NCBI GenBank assembly: GCA_002420085.1
Contig: DIHI01000101.1
Coordinates: 14,571-20,543, forward strand
Source of the DNA: Lysobacterales bacterium UBA5700
GTDB taxonomy: Bacteria; Pseudomonadota; Gammaproteobacteria; Xanthomonadales; Xanthomonadaceae
DNA: 5,973 nt
Reading direction: 5' to 3'
Below, in pieces: positions 1 to 4,459 of this stretch. The notes beneath the pieces were generated by a model. That model was not told where the DNA came from, did no database searches, and worked only from the letters and a program-made list of their open reading frames with translations. The stretch's first letter is position 1; each line of letters opens with the position of its first letter. A program made the translations under genes and the position numbers.

Positions 1-709
1 AGGCTCCACGCACGGTCCGGATCAGGGCCGGCGCATCGGCCGACCGTTCGAGTTTGCGGCGCAATCGGCTGATCTGCACGTCGATACTGCGGTCGAACGG
101 GGTGAAACCTCGACCACGGGTCCGATCCAGCAGATGATCGCGATCGAGCACCCGGCGCGGACTCTCGACGAATACCAGCAAAAGGTCGAATTCGCCTGGA
201 CTCAGTTCGACCACTTGGCCGGACGGGGCGATCAAGCGCCGGCCACGGGCGTCGAGCAGCCAGCCATCGAAGCGAAACCGGTCGCCGGATCGATCGCCCT
301 GAACCATCGCCGCAGCCGACACCTCGGCCTGGCCACGGGTGCGGCGCAGGATGGCGCGAATCCGCGCGACCAGTTCACGCGGATCGAATGGCTTGGTGAC
401 GTAGTCGTCACCGCCCACTTCCAGACCGACCACACGCTCGGTGCGGTCATCACGGGCGGTCAGAAAGATTACCGGTGTCGAATCGGTCAGCCTGAGCCAA
501 CGGCACAGACTGAGGCCATCCTCGCCAGGCAGCATGAGATCGAGCACGATCAGATCCACCGCCTGCCGGGCCAGGCTGGCGCGCATCGACTCGCCATCGG
601 CCGCAACCAGGGTCCGAAAACCATGTTCGGACAGGTAGCGGGCCAACAGTGAGCGGATTTCCTCATCGTCATCGACCACCAACAGGGTCGGTGCGGGATT
701 GGCGTGCAT
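1..709 (-). CDS. OmpR/PhoB-family two-component response regulator (3' end outside window)
   Basis: This is a cytoplasmic transcription regulator that would be phosphorylated by a partner histidine kinase and bind promoter DNA through a winged helix. The reading frame is open from ATG 709 to the window edge, giving 236 codons; OmpR has 239 residues, so very little is missing. The receiver domain covers about residues 8-122: acidic pocket D13/D14 in LLVVDDDEE, phospho-acceptor D57 in LIVLDLMLPGEDG, switch residue T84 in FLTARDD, and the invariant lysine K106 in DDYVTKPFD. The DNA-binding domain covers about residues 144-236, with the likely recognition helix at 207-221 (RSIDVQISRLRRKLE) and the wing motif IRTVRG at the end. 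ATG 709 places the first beta strand eight residues in, as usual, although no clear Shine-Dalgarno precedes it. The histidine kinase probably lies beyond the left edge. The target genes and signal cannot be named from sequence, so no symbol is given. Confidence 0.95.
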   Translation of the reverse strand, partial: MHANPAPTLLVVDDDEEIRSLLARYLSEHGFRTLVAADGESMRASLARQAVDLIVLDLMLPGEDGLSLCRWLRLTDSTPVIFLTARDDRTERVVGLEVGGDDYVTKPFDPRELVARIRAILRRTRGQAEVSAAAMVQGDRSGDRFRFDGWLLDARGRRLIAPSGQVVELSPGEFDLLLVFVESPRRVLDRDHLLDRTRGRGFTPFDRSIDVQISRLRRKLERSADAPALIRTVRGA

Positions 710-730
710 CGCGGCCGGTCGCTGGCAGGA

Positions 731-858
731 ATGCCACCAGTCTACCGTTGGATGCCACCGATTCGGCAACGCGGTCGATGCCACTGCCATCGGCCGGCAG
801 CAGCGGGGACGATAGCCATTACTCGAAGCCACCGGGCCAATCCTGCGATCATGCCACC
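731..858 (-). repeat. Cluster of ATGCCACC direct repeats upstream of the response regulator
   Basis: The octamer ATGCCACC (GGTGGCAT read toward the regulator gene) occurs at 731-738, 752-759 and 851-858, with ATGCCACT at 778-785 and a one-mismatch copy, AAGCCACC, at 826-833. All copies have the same orientation. Start-to-start distances are 21, 26, 48 and 25 bases. The copies at 752 and 851 share the ten bases ATGCCACCGA. Direct repeats just upstream of an OmpR-family gene often bind the regulator itself, so autoregulation is a reasonable guess. I do not recognise the motif, and another protein could bind it. Confidence 0.5.
739..744 (-). promoter_or_regulatory. Weak candidate -10 box of the response regulator gene
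   Basis: Read on the minus strand the hexamer is TAGACT, four of six matches to TATAAT. It lies about 30 bases before ATG 709, exactly between the ATGCCACC copies at 731-738 and 752-759. The only -35-like hexamer, TTGCCG, sits 19 bases upstream, which is longer than the preferred spacing. The poor match would suit a promoter that depends on an activator, or the call may simply be chance. Confidence 0.2.
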
Positions 859-1034
859 GAGCGGTGCCGACACAGGCGAAACCGATCATCCCTTACCCGC
901 GCGGATGGCACTGTCGGTGCTGCTCCGGCCATGTCCGCTATCGAAACGATGACATTACCGACATCCGGCCATCTCTACTGCAATGGCGGCGTACTCGACG
1001 AGCGCCGAGGGACTGGTCTTCTTTGCCGATGTCC

Positions 1035-1043
1035 TGTTACAAT
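1035..1043 (+). promoter_or_regulatory. Candidate extended -10 promoter (TGTTACAAT) of the H-NS-like gene
   Basis: TG at 1035-1036, one spacer base, then TACAAT at 1038-1043 matches the extended -10 pattern TGnTATAAT with one mismatch. No good -35 box lies 16-18 bases upstream, which extended -10 promoters tolerate. Transcription would begin near 1050, leaving a leader of about 80 bases before ATG 1131. It is the best sigma-70-like site seen in this gap. Confidence 0.4.
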
Positions 1044-1055
1044 TCGCGGCGAATT
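1041..1055. promoter_or_regulatory. Palindrome overlapping the H-NS gene promoter, operator-like
   Basis: AATTCGC at 1041-1047 and GCGAATT at 1049-1055 form a perfect seven-base inverted repeat around the single base G1048. It covers the last three bases of the candidate -10 box and the expected transcription start. A protein bound here would block RNA polymerase. The centre is too tight for an RNA hairpin, which favours a dimer-binding DNA site over a terminator. Confidence 0.4.
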
Positions 1056-1116
1056 CCGGGATCACTGGACCGGTCTTCATGAATTCCACATCCAGACCCA
1101 AGATCACTGATTGCCC

Positions 1117-1122
1117 GAGGAG
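1117..1122 (+). promoter_or_regulatory. Ribosome binding site GAGGAG of the H-NS-like gene
   Basis: GAGGAG ends eight bases before ATG 1131. It is the clearest Shine-Dalgarno sequence in the window and fixes the start of the H-NS-like protein, suggesting efficient translation, as expected for an abundant nucleoid protein. Confidence 0.8.
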
Positions 1123-1130
1123 TACGACTA

Positions 1131-1439
1131 ATGAGCATCGATCTGAGCAAATTTACCCCTGCCGAACTCGAAGCCCTGGTGGCCGAAGCAAACAAGCAGC
1201 GCAAGGCCCTGTTCCGTCAACAACTGGGTGATGCCCGCCGGCAGGTCACCCAATACGCCAAGTCGTTGGGCTACACCATTGAAGATCTGTTCGGCGGCGG
1301 TGGCAAGGGTGAAAAGGCACCGGTCAAGTACCAGAACCCGGCCAATCCGTCGCAGACCTGGTCGGGCCGCGGCAAGCGTCCGGGCTGGTTCAAGGATGCC
1401 CTGGCCGCCGGCAAGAGCAAGGAAGACCTGGCGGTCTGA
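1131..1439 (+). CDS. H-NS family histone-like nucleoid-structuring protein (short form)
   Basis: This 102-residue protein belongs to the H-NS family, which oligomerises along DNA and usually silences AT-rich or horizontally acquired genes. Residues 8-47 form a charged, helix-prone N-terminal segment (FTPAELEALVAEA onward) expected to dimerise. Residues 55-60 are a glycine-rich linker (GGGGKG). Residues 66-102 match the family DNA-binding domain: KYQNPANPSQTW, then the minor-groove loop SGRGKRP at 78-84, then GWFKDALAAGKSKEDL. It is shorter than E. coli H-NS (137 residues) and closer in size and C-terminal sequence to the short forms of Burkholderia (BpH3/Bv3F) and Xanthomonas (XrvA). Start choice is firm because of the GAGGAG site. 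It is divergent from the response regulator and convergent with the ThrE gene. The palindrome on its promoter suggests repression, perhaps by itself. Orthology to a named gene is uncertain, so no symbol is given. Confidence 0.93.
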   Translation: MSIDLSKFTPAELEALVAEANKQRKALFRQQLGDARRQVTQYAKSLGYTIEDLFGGGGKGEKAPVKYQNPANPSQTWSGRGKRPGWFKDALAAGKSKEDLAV

Positions 1440-1463
1440 ACCTGCCAAGCATTGCCTGATGAC

Positions 1464-1481
1464 GCAGCCACGGATGGCTGC
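1464..1481 (+). terminator. Candidate terminator hairpin after the H-NS-like gene
   Basis: GCAGCCA (1464-1470) and TGGCTGC (1475-1481) form a perfect seven-base stem with the four-base loop CGGA, starting 25 bases after the stop codon. Position and geometry fit a terminator, but the following bases (CACAGGGATCC) contain no T-run. It may therefore protect the 3' end of the message or work with Rho. Confidence 0.35.
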
Positions 1482-1488
1482 CACAGGG

Positions 1489-1523
1489 ATCCGATCCCGA
1501 TCCGATCGCGCAATCCGATCGCG
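1489..1523 (+). repeat. Tandem ATCCGAT direct repeats
   Basis: ATCCGAT occurs at 1489-1495, 1500-1506 and 1513-1519, spaced 11 and 13 bases apart. The last two copies extend to the identical 11-mer ATCCGATCGCG (1500-1510 and 1513-1523). A further ATCCGAT lies at 1759-1765. The spacing is close to one helical turn, but simple sequence drift in GC-rich spacer DNA could also explain it. Confidence 0.45.
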
Positions 1524-1567
1524 GACACCGAAGCCCGACTACAGGGGCAGGCCAGAATCGGATTGGC

Positions 1568-1584
1568 GGCGCCAGATTGGCGCC
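1568..1584. repeat. Short GGCGCC inverted repeat
   Basis: GGCGCC at 1568-1573 and again at 1579-1584 can pair around the five-base loop AGATT. Immediately after it, CCGATGGAGTGG (1584-1595) is repeated with one mismatch as CCGATGGAATGG (1598-1609). The significance is unknown. Confidence 0.35.
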
Positions 1585-1628
1585 GATGGAGTGGTACCGA
1601 TGGAATGGCGTCGATCATTCCCATCAGG

Positions 1629-1657
1629 GGCGCGTCTGGCCAAGCGCCGGACGCGCC
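1629..1657. repeat. Strong 12-bp hairpin in the convergent gap
   Basis: GGCGCGTCTGGC (1629-1640) pairs with GCCGGACGCGCC (1646-1657) around the five-base loop CAAGC. Eleven pairs are Watson-Crick and one is a T-G wobble (1637 with 1649). It is the most stable inverted repeat I found in the window. No T-run follows on either strand, so it is left as an unassigned structured element; it could still act as a Rho-independent barrier or a 3'-end stabiliser for either convergent transcript. Confidence 0.6.
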
Positions 1658-1732
1658 GGGATCAGCCGATGGCACACGCCAGAACTGCGATGCCTTGCAA
1701 CACGGCGTGATACGACCCGCATCCGGGATGTA

Positions 1733-1748
1733 ACTCTGATTCCAGAGT
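1733..1748. repeat. Small inverted repeat ACTCTG/CAGAGT
   Basis: ACTCTG (1733-1738) and CAGAGT (1743-1748) form a six-base stem with the loop ATTC. Being short, it may be chance. Confidence 0.3.
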
Positions 1749-1775
1749 GCCGCATTCGATCCGATTCGCCACCAC

Positions 1776-1797
1776 TCACTGCCCCGATATGCAGTGA
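1776..1797. repeat. Inverted repeat TCACTGC/GCAGTGA
   Basis: TCACTGC (1776-1782) and GCAGTGA (1791-1797) are perfect seven-base arms separated by eight bases. The spacing suits either a hairpin or a dimer-binding operator. No promoter is evident beside it. Confidence 0.35.
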
Positions 1798-1882
1798 TCA
1801 GAATTACCGAAACCGAACGACTGGGTACTCCAGCCCGGACAGCCAAGGCCGGCAGCGCAGCGCGAGCGAGCGCTTTGCCGCT

Positions 1883-1918
1883 GGCAATCGCCGACACTCC
1901 CGGAAAATCGTGATTGCC
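1883..1918 (-). terminator. Candidate 3'-end hairpin of the ThrE-type exporter gene
   Basis: GGCAATC (1883-1889) and GATTGCC (1912-1918) pair perfectly, extended by one wobble and one further pair, around a loop of about 18 bases. The structure begins one base after the exporter's stop codon on the minus strand. The large loop and the lack of a following T-run make intrinsic termination doubtful. Confidence 0.3.
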
Positions 1919-1919
1919 T

Positions 1920-3170
1920 TCACAGGCTGCGTCGGGCCGGGGCAATCAGATTGCCGAACAACAGGCCCGCAACCAGGGCAACCAGGGCGACAACCAGTAT
2001 TCGGGCGGTGTCCAATCCAACCAGAACGTCGCCTTCCATCAGCGAGCTCAGGCTGCGAAATCCGACACTGCCCGGAACCATCAGGATGATTCCTGGAACC
2101 CGGATCACCGCGCCGGGTCGATTACGCCAGCGGGCATAGAGATTGCCCAGTGCGGTCACGGTCATCGCGGAAAGGAACACCCCGGTCGGAAAATCACCCG
2201 GCCCGGTGTTCAACCACAACCCGGACAGGCGGGTAATGGCATAGCTCAGTCCCGCCGCCAGCATCACCAGCGGATAGTCGCGATAGGCCGCCTGGAACAA
2301 CACCGCGAACGAAAATCCGGCGGTCAGCAGCGACAGCAATTCCAGCCAGACCGGCGCACCGGCCAGACTCGATTCCATTGGCAGCCAACCCAGGAAGCGG
2401 ACCAGTTCGTTGGCAGCAACCGTCCCGAAGGTCAGTTTGGCGAGGGTCGCCATGGCACCGGCAAAGCGCGCGGTGCCCGACACCAGATGCTGGCTGGTCA
2501 ACTCGGCAGCGGCCACGGTCAGGGTCATGCCGGGCAACAGCACGATCAGGGCCGCGATGATCACCGGCTTGAGCGCCAATGGCAGCACGAAACTGGCGAT
2601 CGCCGCCGCAAACAGACTGGCGACGAATGCAGCGAGTGCATCGGATGCTTCGGCGACGCGGGGTGAGCCGGACCCGAATACCGTGAGCATGCCGATCATC
2701 AGCCCGATGGTCGCCGCCACCGAGATTTCGGCCAGACCACCGCCAAACAACCCGGCCACCGATGCCGAAGCCAGTCCGAAACTGGCCGCCGAACGCCAGC
2801 GGGTGATCGAGGACGCCGGCCGATCGAGTGCGCGCAAGGCAGCCAGCCCACCGCGCAGTTCGAGTTCCCCGATCATCACCCGTTCGGCGATGGCATCGGC
2901 CTCGCACAGCTTGCGCAGATCGACGTCGCCTGGCGGCAGCCGCAGCACCCGCGTGCTCTCAGCGCCGATACTGGCCTCGCTGCCGCCACCGAAACTGATG
3001 ATGATTCCGGTCGGGTTCGACCAGACTTCACAGCGCAGACCCAGCCGCTCGGAGGCACGGGTCAGGGCCGCCTCCAGACGTGGCGAATTGGTGCCATAGG
3101 TGTGCAGACGGCGCGCCAACTCGACGATGAATGCGGTTCGATCCGCGAAACTGGTCTGGTCGTCATGCAT
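1920..3170 (-). CDS. ThrE-family threonine/serine exporter, two-domain form
   Basis: This 416-residue inner-membrane protein matches the ThrE family, which in Corynebacterium exports L-threonine and L-serine using the proton gradient. The N-terminal ThrE domain spans about residues 12-255. Its soluble part includes the hallmark PTGIIISF at 53-60, and its membrane part holds about five helices, including LLPGMTLTVAAAEL at 211-224. The second domain, about 275-408, is the smaller YjjB-like unit with the hallmark VPGSVGFRSL at 365-374. In E. coli and relatives these units are separate proteins (YjjP and YjjB); here they are fused, as in ThrE. ATG 3170 is chosen because an in-frame TAA lies only 12 bases upstream and conserved sequence begins near residue 12. 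No Shine-Dalgarno is visible, and a CATAAT box at 3179-3184 suggests a nearly leaderless message. Family assignment is strong; the actual substrate is inferred. Confidence 0.92.
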   Translation of the reverse strand: MHDDQTSFADRTAFIVELARRLHTYGTNSPRLEAALTRASERLGLRCEVWSNPTGIIISFGGGSEASIGAESTRVLRLPPGDVDLRKLCEADAIAERVMIGELELRGGLAALRALDRPASSITRWRSAASFGLASASVAGLFGGGLAEISVAATIGLMIGMLTVFGSGSPRVAEASDALAAFVASLFAAAIASFVLPLALKPVIIAALIVLLPGMTLTVAAAELTSQHLVSGTARFAGAMATLAKLTFGTVAANELVRFLGWLPMESSLAGAPVWLELLSLLTAGFSFAVLFQAAYRDYPLVMLAAGLSYAITRLSGLWLNTGPGDFPTGVFLSAMTVTALGNLYARWRNRPGAVIRVPGIILMVPGSVGFRSLSSLMEGDVLVGLDTARILVVALVALVAGLLFGNLIAPARRSL

Positions 3171-3388
3171 GGCCGGACATTATGCGCCGACCCCGGCCGG
3201 AAGACAGGATCGCCGCACTGGCGCACAATCGCCGACCGGCGCCCAGCGCTGAATGCCCGATCTACCCCCGAATGCGAGTGCCATGCCGATTCCACACCCC
3301 GCCATAGCGTGTCAATCCGGCCCGCCCCCGGCCGGCCGATCGATCGCCGGACACGATCGCCCGCACGGTCACCGATCGGACCGCCGCC
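3171..3388. other. Divergent promoter region between the two exporter genes
   Basis: These 218 bases separate the ThrE-type gene (minus) from the EamA gene (plus) and should contain both promoters. On the ThrE side there is a CATAAT box. On the EamA side no convincing -10/-35 pair was seen. CGATCG is repeated near the EamA gene at 3337-3342, 3341-3346, 3354-3359 and about 3372-3377; the first two overlap to make the ten-base palindrome CGATCGATCG at 3337-3346. Confidence 0.5.
3179..3207 (-). promoter_or_regulatory. Candidate promoter of the ThrE-type gene, giving a leaderless message
   Basis: On the minus strand CATAAT (3184-3179) matches the -10 consensus at five of six bases. A weak -35, CTGTCT (3207-3202, three of six matches), sits at the ideal 17-base spacing. 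The predicted start, about seven bases after the -10, is near 3172, only one to three bases before ATG 3170. That would explain why no ribosome binding site is visible. Confidence 0.3.
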
Positions 3389-4297
3389 ATGTGGGGTGAA
3401 CTCTTTTCGCTGGCGGCGGCGGCCACCTGGGCGGTCGGGGTCATCCTGTATCGCCAGCTCGGCCTGAGCCTGTCGCCGCTGAAACTCAATTTTCTGAAGA
3501 ACCTGCTGGTACTGGCTGCCCTGGCACCGCTGGCCCTGCTGGTCGATGGCGTCGGCGGGTTCCGCCTGCCACTGGCCGATCTGATCCTGGCCCTGGCCAG
3601 CGGCGCGATCGGCATCGCCGTGGCCGATACCCTGTACTTCCGTGCCCTCAATGCCCTTGGCGCCGGCCGTCTCGGCATTCTCGGCAACAGCTACAGCCCG
3701 TGGATCATCGTATTGAGCATGCTGCTGCTCGACGAACGCCTGTCGGCCAGTCAGTGGCTGGGTTTCGCCCTGGTCAGCGCCGGGGTGCTGCTGGTGGTCT
3801 GGCCAGGGCGAACGCCGCTGCGCGCGACCGGACACGGCTCGGATGGCGTGCCGGGCGGTCCGGTGCGTACCGGGCTGGCGGCCGTGCTGGGGGCGTTCTC
3901 GATCTTCCTGATGGCGCTGTCGGTGGTGATGATCAAACCGACCCTGGAAGCGCAGCCACTGCTGCCAGTCACCGTGATCCGCATGGCTGGCGCCCTGATC
4001 GGCATGCTGATGCTGGCCGGACTGCGCGGCGGTCTGACCCACCTCTGGCCCAAGCCAAACACCACTCCCTGGCGCCGGCTGGCGGTGGCGGCACTGTTCG
4101 GCCAGGCCCTCTCGATGGTGTTCTGGCTGGCCGGCTACAAGCTGACTGCCGCCTCGGTGGCGGCCATCCTCAACGAGACGGCATCGATCTTCATCCTGCT
4201 GCTGGCCTGGCTGTGGCTCGGCGAGCGACCCGGCGCGCGAGGTCTGGCCGGTGTCTCACTGGCCTTGCTGGGCGTCGCCTGCATGTTGCTGTACTGA
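3389..4297 (+). CDS. EamA-domain (drug/metabolite transporter superfamily) transporter
   Basis: This 302-residue inner-membrane protein has the ten-helix, two-repeat architecture of DMT-superfamily exporters. Repeat 1 covers about residues 3-138, ending in the signature FRALNALGAGRLGILGN and the segment DERLSASQWLGFALVSAGVLL. A charged, glycine-rich loop at about 139-160 links the halves. Repeat 2 covers about 162-301 and repeats the pattern in YKLTAASVAAILNETASIF and LGERPGARGLAGVSLALLG. Members export amino acids, nucleosides or other metabolites; the substrate here cannot be told. ATG 3389 starts directly in the first helix (MWGELFSLAAAATWA), typical for the family, but no Shine-Dalgarno is visible. 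It runs in the same direction as the downstream lipid transporter genes, with a gap of 130 bases, so cotranscription is possible but not shown. Confidence 0.93.
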   Translation: MWGELFSLAAAATWAVGVILYRQLGLSLSPLKLNFLKNLLVLAALAPLALLVDGVGGFRLPLADLILALASGAIGIAVADTLYFRALNALGAGRLGILGNSYSPWIIVLSMLLLDERLSASQWLGFALVSAGVLLVVWPGRTPLRATGHGSDGVPGGPVRTGLAAVLGAFSIFLMALSVVMIKPTLEAQPLLPVTVIRMAGALIGMLMLAGLRGGLTHLWPKPNTTPWRRLAVAALFGQALSMVFWLAGYKLTAASVAAILNETASIFILLLAWLWLGERPGARGLAGVSLALLGVACMLLY

Positions 4298-4408
4298 TCG
4301 CAGTCGAGCCAGCGCCGGGTCGGCACGTCGGACATCGGACCACACATCTGCCGACCATTGGCGGGCGTTGCGACCGCCGCCCTGCCGATACCAGGTGACA
4401 AGTCCGCT

Positions 4409-4459
4409 GGAGCGGGCACAATGGGCCATGGCCGATCCCCGCCTGCACATCACCGCTGA
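4409..4459 (+). other. Possible 12-codon ORF overlapping the STAS-MlaE start
   Basis: GGAG at 4409-4412 lies eight bases before ATG 4421, an ideal spacing, whereas it is 15 bases from ATG 4428, the likely start of the permease. The 4421 frame reads MGHGRSPPAHHR and stops at TGA 4457-4459, inside the permease gene. Initiation at 4421 would compete with the permease start and could lower or tune its translation. It may also be chance, since the ribosome could use the weaker-spaced ATG 4428 or GTG 4395 directly. Confidence 0.25.

Larger units (their letters stand above)
710..1130. other. Intergenic region between divergent regulator and H-NS genes
   Basis: This gap of about 420 bases separates two divergently transcribed regulatory genes. 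I see no credible gene in it: the open frames present have arginine- and proline-rich compositions typical of chance reading of GC-rich DNA, and none has a recognisable domain or good ribosome binding site. It should hold the promoters of both neighbours. The left part (731-858) carries repeated ATGCCACC boxes. The right part (1035-1122) carries the candidate promoter, palindrome and ribosome binding site of the H-NS-like gene. Nothing notable was seen in about 915-1030. Confidence 0.7.
1440..1919. other. Hairpin-rich gap between convergent genes, no gene recognised
   Basis: This stretch of about 480 bases lies between the ends of the H-NS-like gene and the ThrE gene. The open frames crossing it show no domain, no plausible ribosome binding site and odd amino-acid composition, so I call no gene. 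It contains several inverted repeats (1464-1481, 1568-1584, 1629-1657, 1733-1748, 1776-1797, 1883-1918) and short direct repeats (1489-1523, 1585-1610). Transcripts from both sides should end here. None of the hairpins is followed by a clear T-run on either strand, so a classical intrinsic terminator is not evident. Confidence 0.6.

Noticed and set aside
134..652. Plus-strand open frame of 172 codons
   Set aside because: It is antisense to the response regulator, whose receiver and DNA-binding motifs are unmistakable.
649..1110. Plus-strand open frame of 153 codons upstream of the H-NS gene
   Set aside because: It begins inside the response regulator on the opposite strand, has no motif, and would run through the promoter of the H-NS-like gene.
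1489..1523. Possible CRISPR-like array
   Set aside because: The repeat units are only 7-11 bases with 2-4 base gaps and there are three copies, so there are no spacer-sized intervals and no cas genes nearby.
1271..1945. Minus-strand open frame of 224 codons covering the convergent gap
   Set aside because: It overlaps both the H-NS gene and the ThrE 3' end, lacks a ribosome binding site and any recognisable motif, and its composition is Arg/Ala/Pro/Ser-rich throughout.
1914..2666. Plus-strand open frame of 250 codons
   Set aside because: It is antisense to the well-supported ThrE-type gene, and its Gly/Gln/His-rich composition is typical of a shadow frame.
3062..4042. Long minus-strand open frame of 326 codons spanning the ThrE/EamA gap
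   Set aside because: It runs antisense to the EamA gene and over the ThrE start, is dominated by Gln, His, Arg and Gly, and has no domain. It is a shadow of the real frames in GC-rich DNA.
4251..4427. Longer N-terminus for the permease starting at ATG 4251
   Set aside because: It would overlap the EamA gene and add a Cys/Arg/Ser-rich segment unlike any STAS or MlaE N-terminus; ATG 4428 gives a natural STAS start.
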